DNA from: Apteryx mantelli | Taxonomy: Eukaryota > Chordata > Aves > Apterygiformes > Apterygidae | Direction: 5' to 3' | Assembly (NCBI RefSeq): GCF_036417845.1 | Contig: NC_089983.1 | Location: 19,807,207-19,871,206 of the forward strand | Length of the DNA: 64,000 bases | In this document: positions 1-13,160 of the stretch, piece by piece | Numbering within the stretch: the stretch's first letter is position 1 | Layout of the letters: every line of letters starts with the position of its first letter | Program-made: the position numbers and the translations under genes | The notes under the pieces: model-generated | What the model was told of the DNA's origin: nothing | Databases searched by the model: none | The model's input: only the letters and a program-made list of their open reading frames with translations

Positions 1-3000
1 GAGAAAGTCCTCTTAGGACAGGTGTCTTGGCAGCACACACCTTCCTTTGGCAGCCCCTTTGCAGAGGCACTGCAACGCTGCCTCTAGGCTTTCTCTTTCT
101 CCCAAGACCAACCCTAACCCTAACCCTAACCCTAGCAGGAAATTGCGGCGAGCTCTGTGCCTGAGAAGCCCATTTGTGTGCCAGACGAGAAAGTCCTCTT
201 AGGACAGGTGTCTTGGCAGCACACACCTTCCTTTGGCAGCCCCTTTGCAGAGGCACTGCAACGCTGCCTCTAGGCTTTCTCTTTCTCCCAAGCCCAACCC
301 TAACCCTAACCCTAACCCTAGCAGGAAATTGCGGCGAGCTCTGTGCCTGAGAAGCCCATTTGTGTGCCAGACGAGAAAGTCCTGCCAGGACAGCTATCTT
401 GGCAGCACACACCTTCCTTTGGCAGCCCCTTTGCAGAGGCACTGCAACGCTGCCTCTAGGCTTTCTCTTTCTCCCAACACCAACCCTAACCCTAACCCTA
501 ACCCTAGCAAGAAATTGCGGCGAGCTCTGAGCCTGAGAAGCCCATTTGTGTGCCAGACGAGAAAGTCCTCCCAGGACAGGTGTCTTGGCAGCACACACCT
601 TGCTTTGGCAGCCCCTTTGCAGAGGCACTGCAACGCTGCCTCTAGGCTTTCTCTTTCTCCCAAGACCACCCCTAACCCTAGCAGGAAATTGCGGCGAGCT
701 CTGTGCCTGAGAAGCCCATTTGTGTGCCAGACGAGAAAGTCCTGCCAGGACAGGTGTCTTGGCAGCACACACCTTGCTTTGGCAGCCCCTTTGCAGAGGC
801 ACTGCAACGCTGCCTCTAGGCTTTCTCTTTCTCCCAAGCCCAACCCTAACCCTAACCCTAACCCTAGCAGGAAATTGCGGCGAGCTCTGGGCCTGAGAAG
901 CCCATTTGTGTGCCAGACGAGAAAGTCCTGCCAGGACAGGTGTCTTGGCAGCACACACCTTCCTTTGGCAGCCCCTTTGCAGAGGCACTGCAACGCTGCC
1001 TCTAGGCTTTCTCTTTCTCCCAAGACCAACCCTAACCCTAACCCTAACCCTAGCAGGAAATTGCGGTGAGCTCTGGGCCTGAGAAGCCCATTTGTGTGCC
1101 AGACGAGAAAGTCCTCCCAGGACAGGTGTCTTGGCAGCACACACCTTGCTTTGGCAGCCCCTTTGCAGAGGCACTGCAACGCTGCCTCCAGGCTTTCTCT
1201 TTCTCCCAAGCCCAACCCTAACCCTAACCCTAACCCTAGCAGGAAATTGCGGCGAGCTCTGTGCCTGAGAAGCCCATTTGTGTGCCAGACGAGAAAGTCC
1301 TCCCAGGACAGGTGTCTTGGCAGCACACACCTTCCTTTGGCAGCCCCTTTGCAGAGGCACTGCAACGCTGCCTCTAGGCTTTCTCTTTCTCCCAAGACCA
1401 ACCCTAACCCTAACCCTAACCCTAGCAGGAAATTGCGGCGAGCTCTGTGCCTGAGAAGCCCATTTGTGTGCCAGACGAGAAAGTCCTCCCAGGACAGGTG
1501 TCTTGGCAGCACACACCTTCCTTGGGCAGCCCCTTTGCAGAGGCACTGCAACGATGCCTCTAGGCTTTCTCTTTCTCCCAAGACCAACCCTAACCCTAAC
1601 CCTAACCCTAGCAAGAAATTGCGGCGAGCTCTGGGCCTGAGAAGCCCATTTGTGTGCCAGACGAGAAAGTCCTGCCAGGACAGGTGTCTTGGCAGCACAC
1701 ACCTTCCTTTGGCAGCCCCTTTGCAGAGGCACTGCAACGCTGCCTCTAGGCTTTCTCTTTCTCCCAAGACCAACCCTAACCCTAACCCTAACCCTAGCAG
1801 GAAATTGCGGCGAGCTCTGTGCCTGAGAAGCCCATTTGTGTGCCAGACGAGAAAGTCCTGCCAGGACAGGTGTCTTGGCAGCACACACCTTGCTTTGGCA
1901 GCCCCTTTGCAGAGGCACTGCAATGCTGCCTCTAGGCTTTCTCTTTCTCCCAAGCCCAACCCTAACCCTAACCCTAACCCTAGCAGGAAATTGCGGCGAG
2001 CTCTGTGCCTGAGAAGCCCATTTGTGTGCCAGACGAGAAAGTCCTGCCAGGACAGGTGTCTTGGCAGCACACACCTTCCTTTGGCAGCCCCTTTGCAGAG
2101 GCACTGCAACGCTGCCTCTAGGCTTTCTCTTTCTCCCAAGACCAACCCTAACCCTAACCCTAACCCTAGCAGGAAATTGCGGCGAGCTCTGTGCCTGAGA
2201 AGCCCATTTGTGTGCCAGACGAGAAAGTCCTCCCAGGACAGGTGTCTTGGCAGCACACACCTTCCTTGGGCAGCCCCTTTGCAGAGGCACTGCAACGATG
2301 CCTCTAGGCTTTCTCTTTCTCCCAAGCCCAACCCTAACCCTAACCCTAACCCTAGCAAGAAATTGCGGCGAGCTCTGTGCCTGAGAAGCCCATTTGTGTG
2401 CCAGACGAGAAAGTCCTGCCAGGACAGGTGTCTTGGCAGCACACACCTTCCTTTGGCAGCCCCTTTGCAGAGGCACTGCAACGCTGCCTCCAGGCTTTCT
2501 CTTTCTCCCAAGCCCAACCCTAACCCTAACCCTAACCCTAGCAGGAAATTGCGGCGAGCTCTGTGCCTGAGAAGCCCATTTGTGTGCCAGACGAGAAAGT
2601 CCTCCCAGGACAGGTGTCTTGGCAGCACACACCTTCCTTTGGCAGCCCCTTTGCAGAGGCACTGCAACGCTGCCTCTAGGCTTTCTCTTTCTCCCAAGAC
2701 CAACCCTAACCCTAACCCTAACCCTAGCAGGAAATTGCGGCGAGCTCTGTGCCTGAGAAGCCCATTTGTGTGCCAGACGAGAAAGTCCTGCCAGGACAGG
2801 TGTCTTGGCAGCACACACCTTGCTTTGGCAGCCCCTTTGCAGAGGCACTGCAACGCTGCCTCTAGGCTTTCTCTTTCTCCCAAGACCAACCCTAACCCTA
2901 ACCCTAACCCTAGCAGGAAATTGCGGCGAGCTCTGTGCCTGAGAAGCCCATTTGTGTGCCAGACGAGAAAGTCCTGCCAGGACAGGTGTCTTGGCAGCAC

Positions 3001-3654
3001 ACACCTTCCTTTGGCAGCCCCTTTGCAGAGGCACTGCAACGCTGCCTCTAGGCTTTCTCTTTCTCCCAACACCAACCCTAACCCTAACCCTAACCCTAGC
3101 AAGAAATTGCGGCGAGCTCTGAGCCTGAGAAGCCCATTTGTGTGCCAGACGAGAAAGTCCTCCCAGGACAGGTGTCTTGGCAGCACACACCTTCCTTTGG
3201 CAGCCCCTTTGCAGAGGCACTGCAACGCTGCCTCTAGGCTTTCTCTTTCTCCCAAGACCAACCCTAACCCTAACCCTAACCCTAGCAGGAAATTGCGGCG
3301 AGCTCTGTGCCTGAGAAGCCCATTTGTGTGCCAGACGAGAAAGTCCTGCCAGGACAGGTGTCTTGGCAGCACACACCTTCCTTTGGCAGCCCCTTTGCAG
3401 AGGCACCCCAACGATGCCTCTAGGCTTTCTCTTTCTCCCAAGCCCAACCCTAACCCTAACCCTAACCCTAGCAAGAAATTGCGGCGAGCTCTGGGCCTGA
3501 GAAGCCCATTTGTGTGCCAGACGAGAAAGTCCTCCCAGGACAGGTGTCTTGGCAGCACACACCTTGCTTTGGCAGCCCCTTTGCAGAGGTACCCCAACGC
3601 TGCCTCTAGGCTTTCTCTTTCTCCCAAGCCCAACCCTAACCCTAACCCTAACCC

Positions 3655-6600
3655 TAGCAAAAAATTGCGGCGAGCTCTGGGCCTGAGAAGCCCATTTGTG
3701 TGCCAGACGAGAAAGTCCTGCCAGGACAGCTGTCTTGGCAGCACACACCTTCCTTTGGCAGCCCCTTTGCAGAGGCACTGCAACGCTGCCTCTAGGCTTT
3801 CTCTTTCTCCCAAGACCAACCCTAACCCTAACCCTAACCCTAGCAGGAAATTGCGGCGAGCTCTGTGCCTGAGAAGCCCATTTGTGTGCCAGACGAGAAA
3901 GTCCTCCCAGGACAGGTGTCTTGGCAGCACACACCTTCCTTTGGCAGCCCCTTTGCAGAGGCACTGCAACGCTGCCTCTAGGCTTTCTCTTTCTCCCAAG
4001 CCCAACCCTAACCCTAACCCTAACCCTAGCAGGAAATTGCGGCGAGCTCTGGGCCTGAGAAGCCCATTTGTGTGCCAGACGAGAAAGTCCTCCCAGGACA
4101 GCTGTCTTGGCAGCACACACCTTGCTTTGGCAGCCCCTTTGCAGAGGCACTGCAACGCTGCCTCTAGGCTTTCTCTTTCTCCCAAGACCAACCCTAACCC
4201 TAACCCTAACCCTAGCAAGAAATTGCGGCGAGCTCTGTGCCTGAGAAGCCCATTTGTGTGCCAGACGAGAAAGTCCTGCCAGGACAGCTGTCTTGGCAGC
4301 ACACACCTTCCTTTGGCAGCCCCTTTGCAGAGGCACTGCAATGCTGCCTCTAGGCTTTCTCTTTCTCCCAAGCCCAACCCTAACCCTAACCCTAACCCTA
4401 GCAGGAAATTGCGGCGAGCTCTGTGCCTGAGAAGCCCATTTGTGTGCCAGACGAGAAAGTCCTGCCAGGACAGGTGTCTTGGCAGCACACACCTTCCTTG
4501 GGCAGCCCCTTTGCAGAGGCACTGCAACGCTGCCTCTAGGCTTTCTCTTTCTCCCAAGACCAACCCTAACCCTAACCCCAACCCTAGCAGGAAATTGCGG
4601 CGAGCTCTGTGCCTGAGAAGCCCATTTGTGTGCCAGACGAGAAAGTCCTCTTAGGACAGGTGTCTTGGCAGCACACACCTTCCTTGGGCAGCCCCTTTGC
4701 AGAGGCACTGCAACGCTGCCTCTAGGCTTTCTCTTTCTCCCAAGACCAACCCTAACCCTAACCCTAACCCTAGCAGGAAATTGCGGCGAGCTCTGTGCCT
4801 GAGAAGCCCATTTGTGTGCCAGACGAGAAAGTCCTCCCAGGACAGCTGTCTTGGCAGCACACACCTTCCTTTGGCAGCCCCTTTGCAGAGGCACTGCAAC
4901 GCTGCCTCTAGGCTTTCTCTTTCTCCCAAGACCAACCCTAACCCTAACCCTAACCCTAGCAAGAAATTGCGGCGAGCTCTGTGCCTGAGAAGCCCATTTG
5001 TGTGCCAGACGAGAAAGTCCTGCCAGGACAGCTGTCTTGGCAGCACACACCTTCCTTTGGCAGCCCCTTTGCAGAGGCACTGCAACGCTGCCTCTAGGCT
5101 TTCTCTTTCTCCCAAGACCAACCCTAACCCTAACCCTAACCCTAGCAGGAAATTGCGGCGAGCTCTGTGCCTGAGAAGCCCATTTGTGTGCCAGACGAGA
5201 AAGTCCTCCCAGGACAGGTGTCTTGGCAGCACACACCTTGCTTTGGCAGCCCCTTTGCAGAGATACCCCAACGCTGCCTCTAGGCTTTCTCTTTCTCCCA
5301 AGACCAACCCTAACCCTAACCCTAACCCTAGCAGGAAATTGCGGCGAGCTCTGTGCCTGAGAAGCCCATTTGTGTGCCAGATGAGAAAGTCCTGCCAGGA
5401 CAGGTGTCTTGGCAGCACACACCTTCCTTTGGCAGCCCCTTTGCAGAGGCACTGCAACGCTGCCTCTAGGCTTTCTCTTTCTCCCAAGCCCAACCCTAAC
5501 CCTAACCCTAACCCTAGCAGGAAATTGCGGCGAGCTCTGGGCCTGAGAAGCCCATTTGTGTGCCAGACGAGAAAGTCCTGCCAGGACAGCTGTCTTGGCA
5601 GCACACACCTTCCTTTGGCAGCCCCTTTGCAGAGGCACTGCAACGCTGCCTCTAGGCTTTCTCTTTCTCCCAAGCCCAACCCTAACCCTAACCCTAACCC
5701 TAGCAGGAAATTGCGGCGAGCTCTGTGCCTGAGAAGCCCATTTGTGTGCCAGACGAGAAAGTCCTCCCAGGACAGGTGTCTTGGCAGCACACACCTTGCT
5801 TTGGCAGCCCCTTTGCAGAGGCACTGCAACGCTGCCTCTAGGCTTTCTCTTTCTCCCAACACCAACCCTAACCCTAACCCTAACCCTAGCAAGAAATTGC
5901 GGCGAGCTCTGTGCCTGAGAAGCCCATTTGTGTGCCAGACGAGAAAGTCCTGCCAGGACAGGTGTCTTGGCAGCACACACCTTCCTTTGGCAGCCCCTTT
6001 GCAGAGGCACTGCAACGCTGCCTCTAGGCTTTCTCTTTCTCCCAAGCCCAACCCTAACCCTAACCCTAACCCTAGCAGGAAATTGCGGCGAGCTCTGTGC
6101 CTGAGAAGCCCATTTGTGTGCCAGACGAGAAAGTCCTGCCAGGACAGGTGTCTTGGCAGCACACACCTTCCTTTGGCAGCCCCTTTGCAGAGGCACTGCA
6201 ACGCTGCCTCTAGGCTTTCTCTTTCTCCCAACACCAACCCTAACCCTAACCCTAACCCTAGCAGGAAATTGCGGCGAGCTCTGGGCCTGAGAAGCCCATT
6301 TGTGTGCCAGACAAGAAAGTCCTCCCAGGACAGGTGTCTTGGCAGCACACACCTTGCTTTGGCAGCCCCTTTGCAGAGGCACTGCAACGCTGCCTCTAGG
6401 CTTTCTCTTTCTCCCAAGACCAACCCTAACCCTAACCCTAACCCTAGCAGGAAATTGCGGCGAGCTCTGTGCCTGAGAAGCCCATTTGTGTGCCAGACGA
6501 GAAAGTCCTGCCAGGACAGCTGTCTTGGCAGCACACACCTTCCTTTGGCAGCCCCTTTGCAGAGGCACTGCAACGCTGCCTCTAGGCTTTCTCTTTCTCC

Positions 6601-9600
6601 CAAGCCCAACCCTAACCCTAACCCTAACCCTAGCAGGAAATTGCGGCGAGCTCTGTGCCTGAGAAGCCCATTTGTGTGCCAGATGAGAAAGTCCTGCCAG
6701 GACAGGTGTCTTGGCAGCACACACCTTCCTTTGGCAGCCCCTTTGCAGAGGCACTGCAACGCTGCCTCTAGGCTTTCTCTTTCTCCCAAGACCAACCCTA
6801 ACCCTAACCCTAACCCTAGCAGGAAATTGCGGCGAGCTCTGGGCCTGAGAAGCCCATTTGTGTGCCAGACGAGAAAGTCCTGCCAGGACAGCTGTCTTGG
6901 CAGCACACACCTTCCTTTGGCAGCCCCTTTGCAGAGGCACTGCAACGCTGCCTCTAGGCTTTCTCTTTCTCCCAAGACCAACCCTAACCCTAACCCTAAC
7001 CCTAGCAGGAAATTGCGGCGAGCTCTGTGCCTGAGAAGCCCATTTGTGTGCCAGACGAGAAAGTCCTCCCAGGACAGGTGTCTTGGCAGCACACACCTTG
7101 CTTTGGCAGCCCCTTTGCAGAGGCACTGCAACGCTGCCTCTAGGCTTTCTCTTTCTCCCAACACCAACCCTAACCCTAACCCTAACCCTAGCAAGAAATT
7201 GCGGCGAGCTCTGTGCCTGAGAAGCCCATTTGTGTGCCAGACGAGAAAGTCCTGCCAGGACAGGTGTCTTGGCAGCACACACCTTCCTTTGGCAGCCCCT
7301 TTGCAGAGGCACTGCAACGCTGCCTCTAGGCTTTCTCTTTCTCCCAAGCCCAACCCTAACCCTAACCCTAACCCTAGCAGGAAATTGCGGCGAGCTCTGT
7401 GCCTGAGAAGCCCATTTGTGTGCCAGACGAGAAAGTCCTGCCAGGACAGGTGTCTTGGCAGCACACACCTTCCTTTGGCAGCCCCTTTGCAGAGGCACTG
7501 CAACGCTGCCTCTAGGCTTTCTCTTTCTCCCAACACCAACCCTAACCCTAACCCTAACCCTAGCAGGAAATTGCGGCGAGCTCTGGGCCTGAGAAGCCCA
7601 TTTGTGTGCCAGACAAGAAAGTCCTCCCAGGACAGGTGTCTTGGCAGCACACACCTTGCTTTGGCAGCCCCTTTGCAGAGGCACTGCAACGCTGCCTCTA
7701 GGCTTTCTCTTTCTCCCAAGACCAACCCTAACCCTAACCCTAACCCTAGCAGGAAATTGCGGCGAGCTCTGTGCCTGAGAAGCCCATTTGTGTGCCAGAC
7801 GAGAAAGTCCTGCCAGGACAGCTGTCTTGGCAGCACACACCTTCCTTTGGCAGCCCCTTTGCAGAGGCACTGCAACGCTGCCTCTAGGCTTTCTCTTTCT
7901 CCCAAGCCCAACCCTAACCCTAACCCTAACCCTAGCAGGAAATTGCGGCGAGCTCTGTGCCTGAGAAGCCCATTTGTGTGCCAGACGAGAAAGTCCTGCC
8001 AGGACAGGTGTCTTGGCAGCACACACCTTCCTTTGGCAGCCCCTTTGCAGAGGCACTGCAACGCTGCCTCTAGGCTTTCTCTTTCTCCCAAGACCAACCC
8101 TAACCCTAACCCTAACCCTAGCAGGAAATTGCGGCGAGCTCTGGGCCTGAGAAGCCCATTTGTGTGCCAGACGAGAAAGTCCTCCCAGGACAGGTGTCTT
8201 GGCAGCACACACCTTCCTTGGGCAGCCCCTTTGCAGAGGCACTGCAACGATGCCTCTAGGCTTTCTCTTTCTCCCAAGCCCAACCCTAACCCTAACCCTA
8301 ACCCTAGCAAGAAATTGCGGCGAGCTCTGTGCCTGAGAAGCCCATTTGTGTGCCAGACGAGAAAGTCCTGCCAGGACAGGTGTCTTGGCAGCACACACCT
8401 TCCTTTGGCAGCCCCTTTGCAGAGGCACTGCAACGCTGCCTCCAGGCTTTCTCTTTCTCCCAAGCCCAACCCTAACCCTAACCCTAACCCTAGCAGGAAA
8501 TTGCGGCGAGCTCTGTGCCTGAGAAGCCCATTTGTGTGCCAGACGAGAAAGTCCTCCCAGGACAGGTGTCTTGGCAGCACACACCTTCCTTTGGCAGCCC
8601 CTTTGCAGAGGCACTGCAACGCTGCCTCTAGGCTTTCTCTTTCTCCCAAGACCAACCCTAACCCTAACCCTAACCCTAGCAGGAAATTGCGGCGAGCTCT
8701 GTGCCTGAGAAGCCCATTTGTGTGCCAGACGAGAAAGTCCTGCCAGGACAGGTGTCTTGGCAGCACACACCTTGCTTTGGCAGCCCCTTTGCAGAGGCAC
8801 TGCAACGCTGCCTCTAGGCTTTCTCTTTCTCCCAAGACCAACCCTAACCCTAACCCTAACCCTAGCAGGAAATTGCGGCGAGCTCTGTGCCTGAGAAGCC
8901 CATTTGTGTGCCAGACGAGAAAGTCCTGCCAGGACAGGTGTCTTGGCAGCACACACCTTCCTTTGGCAGCCCCTTTGCAGAGGCACTGCAACGCTGCCTC
9001 TAGGCTTTCTCTTTCTCCCAACACCAACCCTAACCCTAACCCTAACCCTAGCAAGAAATTGCGGCGAGCTCTGAGCCTGAGAAGCCCATTTGTGTGCCAG
9101 ACGAGAAAGTCCTCCCAGGACAGGTGTCTTGGCAGCACACACCTTCCTTTGGCAGCCCCTTTGCAGAGGCACTGCAACGCTGCCTCTAGGCTTTCTCTTT
9201 CTCCCAAGACCAACCCTAACCCTAACCCTAACCCTAGCAGGAAATTGCGGCGAGCTCTGTGCCTGAGAAGCCCATTTGTGTGCCAGACGAGAAAGTCCTG
9301 CCAGGACAGGTGTCTTGGCAGCACACACCTTCCTTTGGCAGCCCCTTTGCAGAGGCACCCCAACGATGCCTCTAGGCTTTCTCTTTCTCCCAAGCCCAAC
9401 CCTAACCCTAACCCTAACCCTAGCAAGAAATTGCGGCGAGCTCTGGGCCTGAGAAGCCCATTTGTGTGCCAGACGAGAAAGTCCTCCCAGGACAGGTGTC
9501 TTGGCAGCACACACCTTCCTTTGGCAGCCCCTTTGCAGAGGCACTGCAACGCTGCCTCCAGGCTTTCTCTTTCTCCCAAGCCCAACCCTAACCCTAACCC

Positions 9601-12600
9601 TAACCCTAGCAGGAAATTGCGGCGAGCTCTGTGCCTGAGAAGCCCATTTGTGTGCCAGACGAGAAAGTCCTCCCAGGACAGGTGTCTTGGCAGCACACAC
9701 CTTCCTTTGGCAGCCCCTTTGCAGAGGCACTGCAACGCTGCCTCCAGGCTTTCTCTTTCTCCCAAGACCAACCCTAACCCTAACCCTAACCCTAGCAGGA
9801 AATTGCGGCGAGCTCTGTGCCTGAGAAGCCCATTTGTGTGCCAGACGAGAAAGTCCTCCCAGGACAGGTGTCTTGGCAGCACACACCTTGCTTTGGCAGC
9901 CCCTTTGCAGAGGCACTGCAACGCTGCCTCTAGGCTTTCTCTTTCTCCCAACACCAACCCTAACCCTAACCCTAACCCTAGCAGGAAATTGCGGCGAGCT
10001 CTGTGCCTGAGAAGCCCATTTGTGTGCCAGACGAGAAAGTCCTGCCAGGACAGGTGTCTTGGCAGCACACACCTTCCTTTGGCAGCCCCTTTGCAGAGGT
10101 ACCCCAACGCTGCCTCTAGGCTTTCTCTTTCTCCCAAGCCCAACCCTAACCCTAACCCTAACCCTAGCAAAAAATTGCGGCGAGCTCTGGGCCTGAGAAG
10201 CCCATTTGTGTGCCAGACGAGAAAGTCCTGCCAGGACAGCTGTCTTGGCAGCACACACCTTCCTTTGGCAGCCCCTTTGCAGAGGCACTGCAACGCTGCC
10301 TCTAGGCTTTCTCTTTCTCCCAAGACCAACCCTAACCCTAACCCTAACCCTAGCAGGAAATTGCGGCGAGCTCTGTGCCTGAGAAGCCCATTTGTGTGCC
10401 AGACGAGAAAGTCCTCCCAGGACAGGTGTCTTGGCAGCACACACCTTCCTTTGGCAGCCCCTTTGCAGAGGCACTGCAACGCTGCCTCTAGGCTTTCTCT
10501 TTCTCCCAAGCCCAACCCTAACCCTAACCCTAACCCTAGCAGGAAATTGCGGCGAGCTCTGGGCCTGAGAAGCCCATTTGTGTGCCAGACGAGAAAGTCC
10601 TCCCAGGACAGCTGTCTTGGCAGCACACACCTTGCTTTGGCAGCCCCTTTGCAGAGGCACTGCAACGCTGCCTCTAGGCTTTCTCTTTCTCCCAAGACCA
10701 ACCCTAACCCTAACCCTAACCCTAGCAAGAAATTGCGGCGAGCTCTGTGCCTGAGAAGCCCATTTGTGTGCCAGACGAGAAAGTCCTGCCAGGACAGCTG
10801 TCTTGGCAGCACACACCTTCCTTTGGCAGCCCCTTTGCAGAGGCACTGCAATGCTGCCTCTAGGCTTTCTCTTTCTCCCAAGCCCAACCCTAACCCTAAC
10901 CCTAACCCTAGCAGGAAATTGCGGCGAGCTCTGTGCCTGAGAAGCCCATTTGTGTGCCAGACGAGAAAGTCCTGCCAGGACAGGTGTCTTGGCAGCACAC
11001 ACCTTCCTTGGGCAGCCCCTTTGCAGAGGCACTGCAACGCTGCCTCTAGGCTTTCTCTTTCTCCCAAGACCAACCCTAACCCTAACCCCAACCCTAGCAG
11101 GAAATTGCGGCGAGCTCTGTGCCTGAGAAGCCCATTTGTGTGCCAGACGAGAAAGTCCTCTTAGGACAGGTGTCTTGGCAGCACACACCTTCCTTGGGCA
11201 GCCCCTTTGCAGAGGCACTGCAACGCTGCCTCTAGGCTTTCTCTTTCTCCCAAGACCAACCCTAACCCTAACCCTAACCCTAGCAGGAAATTGCGGCGAG
11301 CTCTGTGCCTGAGAAGCCCATTTGTGTGCCAGACGAGAAAGTCCTCCCAGGACAGCTGTCTTGGCAGCACACACCTTCCTTTGGCAGCCCCTTTGCAGAG
11401 GCACTGCAACGCTGCCTCTAGGCTTTCTCTTTCTCCCAAGACCAACCCTAACCCTAACCCTAACCCTAGCAAGAAATTGCGGCGAGCTCTGTGCCTGAGA
11501 AGCCCATTTGTGTGCCAGACGAGAAAGTCCTGCCAGGACAGCTGTCTTGGCAGCACACACCTTCCTTTGGCAGCCCCTTTGCAGAGGCACTGCAACGCTG
11601 CCTCTAGGCTTTCTCTTTCTCCCAAGACCAACCCTAACCCTAACCCTAACCCTAGCAGGAAATTGCGGCGAGCTCTGTGCCTGAGAAGCCCATTTGTGTG
11701 CCAGACGAGAAAGTCCTCCCAGGACAGGTGTCTTGGCAGCACACACCTTGCTTTGGCAGCCCCTTTGCAGAGATACCCCAACGCTGCCTCTAGGCTTTCT
11801 CTTTCTCCCAAGACCAACCCTAACCCTAACCCTAACCCTAGCAGGAAATTGCGGCGAGCTCTGTGCCTGAGAAGCCCATTTGTGTGCCAGATGAGAAAGT
11901 CCTGCCAGGACAGGTGTCTTGGCAGCACACACCTTCCTTTGGCAGCCCCTTTGCAGAGGCACTGCAACGCTGCCTCTAGGCTTTCTCTTTCTCCCAAGCC
12001 CAACCCTAACCCTAACCCTAACCCTAGCAGGAAATTGCGGCGAGCTCTGGGCCTGAGAAGCCCATTTGTGTGCCAGACGAGAAAGTCCTGCCAGGACAGC
12101 TGTCTTGGCAGCACACACCTTCCTTTGGCAGCCCCTTTGCAGAGGCACTGCAACGCTGCCTCTAGGCTTTCTCTTTCTCCCAAGCCCAACCCTAACCCTA
12201 ACCCTAACCCTAGCAGGAAATTGCGGCGAGCTCTGTGCCTGAGAAGCCCATTTGTGTGCCAGACGAGAAAGTCCTCCCAGGACAGGTGTCTTGGCAGCAC
12301 ACACCTTGCTTTGGCAGCCCCTTTGCAGAGGCACTGCAACGCTGCCTCTAGGCTTTCTCTTTCTCCCAACACCAACCCTAACCCTAACCCTAACCCTAGC
12401 AAGAAATTGCGGCGAGCTCTGTGCCTGAGAAGCCCATTTGTGTGCCAGACGAGAAAGTCCTGCCAGGACAGGTGTCTTGGCAGCACACACCTTCCTTTGG
12501 CAGCCCCTTTGCAGAGGCACTGCAACGCTGCCTCTAGGCTTTCTCTTTCTCCCAAGCCCAACCCTAACCCTAACCCTAACCCTAGCAGGAAATTGCGGCG

Positions 12601-13160
12601 AGCTCTGTGCCTGAGAAGCCCATTTGTGTGCCAGACGAGAAAGTCCTGCCAGGACAGGTGTCTTGGCAGCACACACCTTCCTTTGGCAGCCCCTTTGCAG
12701 AGGCACTGCAACGCTGCCTCTAGGCTTTCTCTTTCTCCCAACACCAACCCTAACCCTAACCCTAACCCTAGCAGGAAATTGCGGCGAGCTCTGGGCCTGA
12801 GAAGCCCATTTGTGTGCCAGACAAGAAAGTCCTCCCAGGACAGGTGTCTTGGCAGCACACACCTTGCTTTGGCAGCCCCTTTGCAGAGGCACTGCAACGC
12901 TGCCTCTAGGCTTTCTCTTTCTCCCAAGACCAACCCTAACCCTAACCCTAACCCTAACCCTAGCAGGAAATTGCGGCGAGCTCTGTGCCTGAGAAGCCCA
13001 TTTGTGTGCCAGACGAGAAAGTCCTGCCAGGACAGCTGTCTTGGCAGCACACACCTTCCTTTGGCAGCCCCTTTGCAGAGGCACTGCAACGCTGCCTCTA
13101 GGCTTTCTCTTTCTCCCAAGCCCAACCCTAACCCTAACCCTAACCCTAGCAGGAAATTGC
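3655..13160 (+). repeat. Higher-order repeat with 6,510-bp (35-unit) period
   Basis: The order of variant units following the TCTTAGG unit at 4,651 is repeated following the one at 11,161, exactly 6,510 bp (35 x 186) away. The unit strings before the two sites also match, from about 3,655 and 10,165. Further upstream the offset falls to 5,952 bp (32 units; for example 2,221 against 8,173), so one copy has gained or lost three units. The downstream copy has one extra CCCTAA near 12,930, after which the register shifts by 6 bp, and similarity of unit order ends near 13,160. Inside the block, a seven-unit (1,302-bp) duplication is visible, for example 5,755 against 7,057. Confidence 0.8.
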
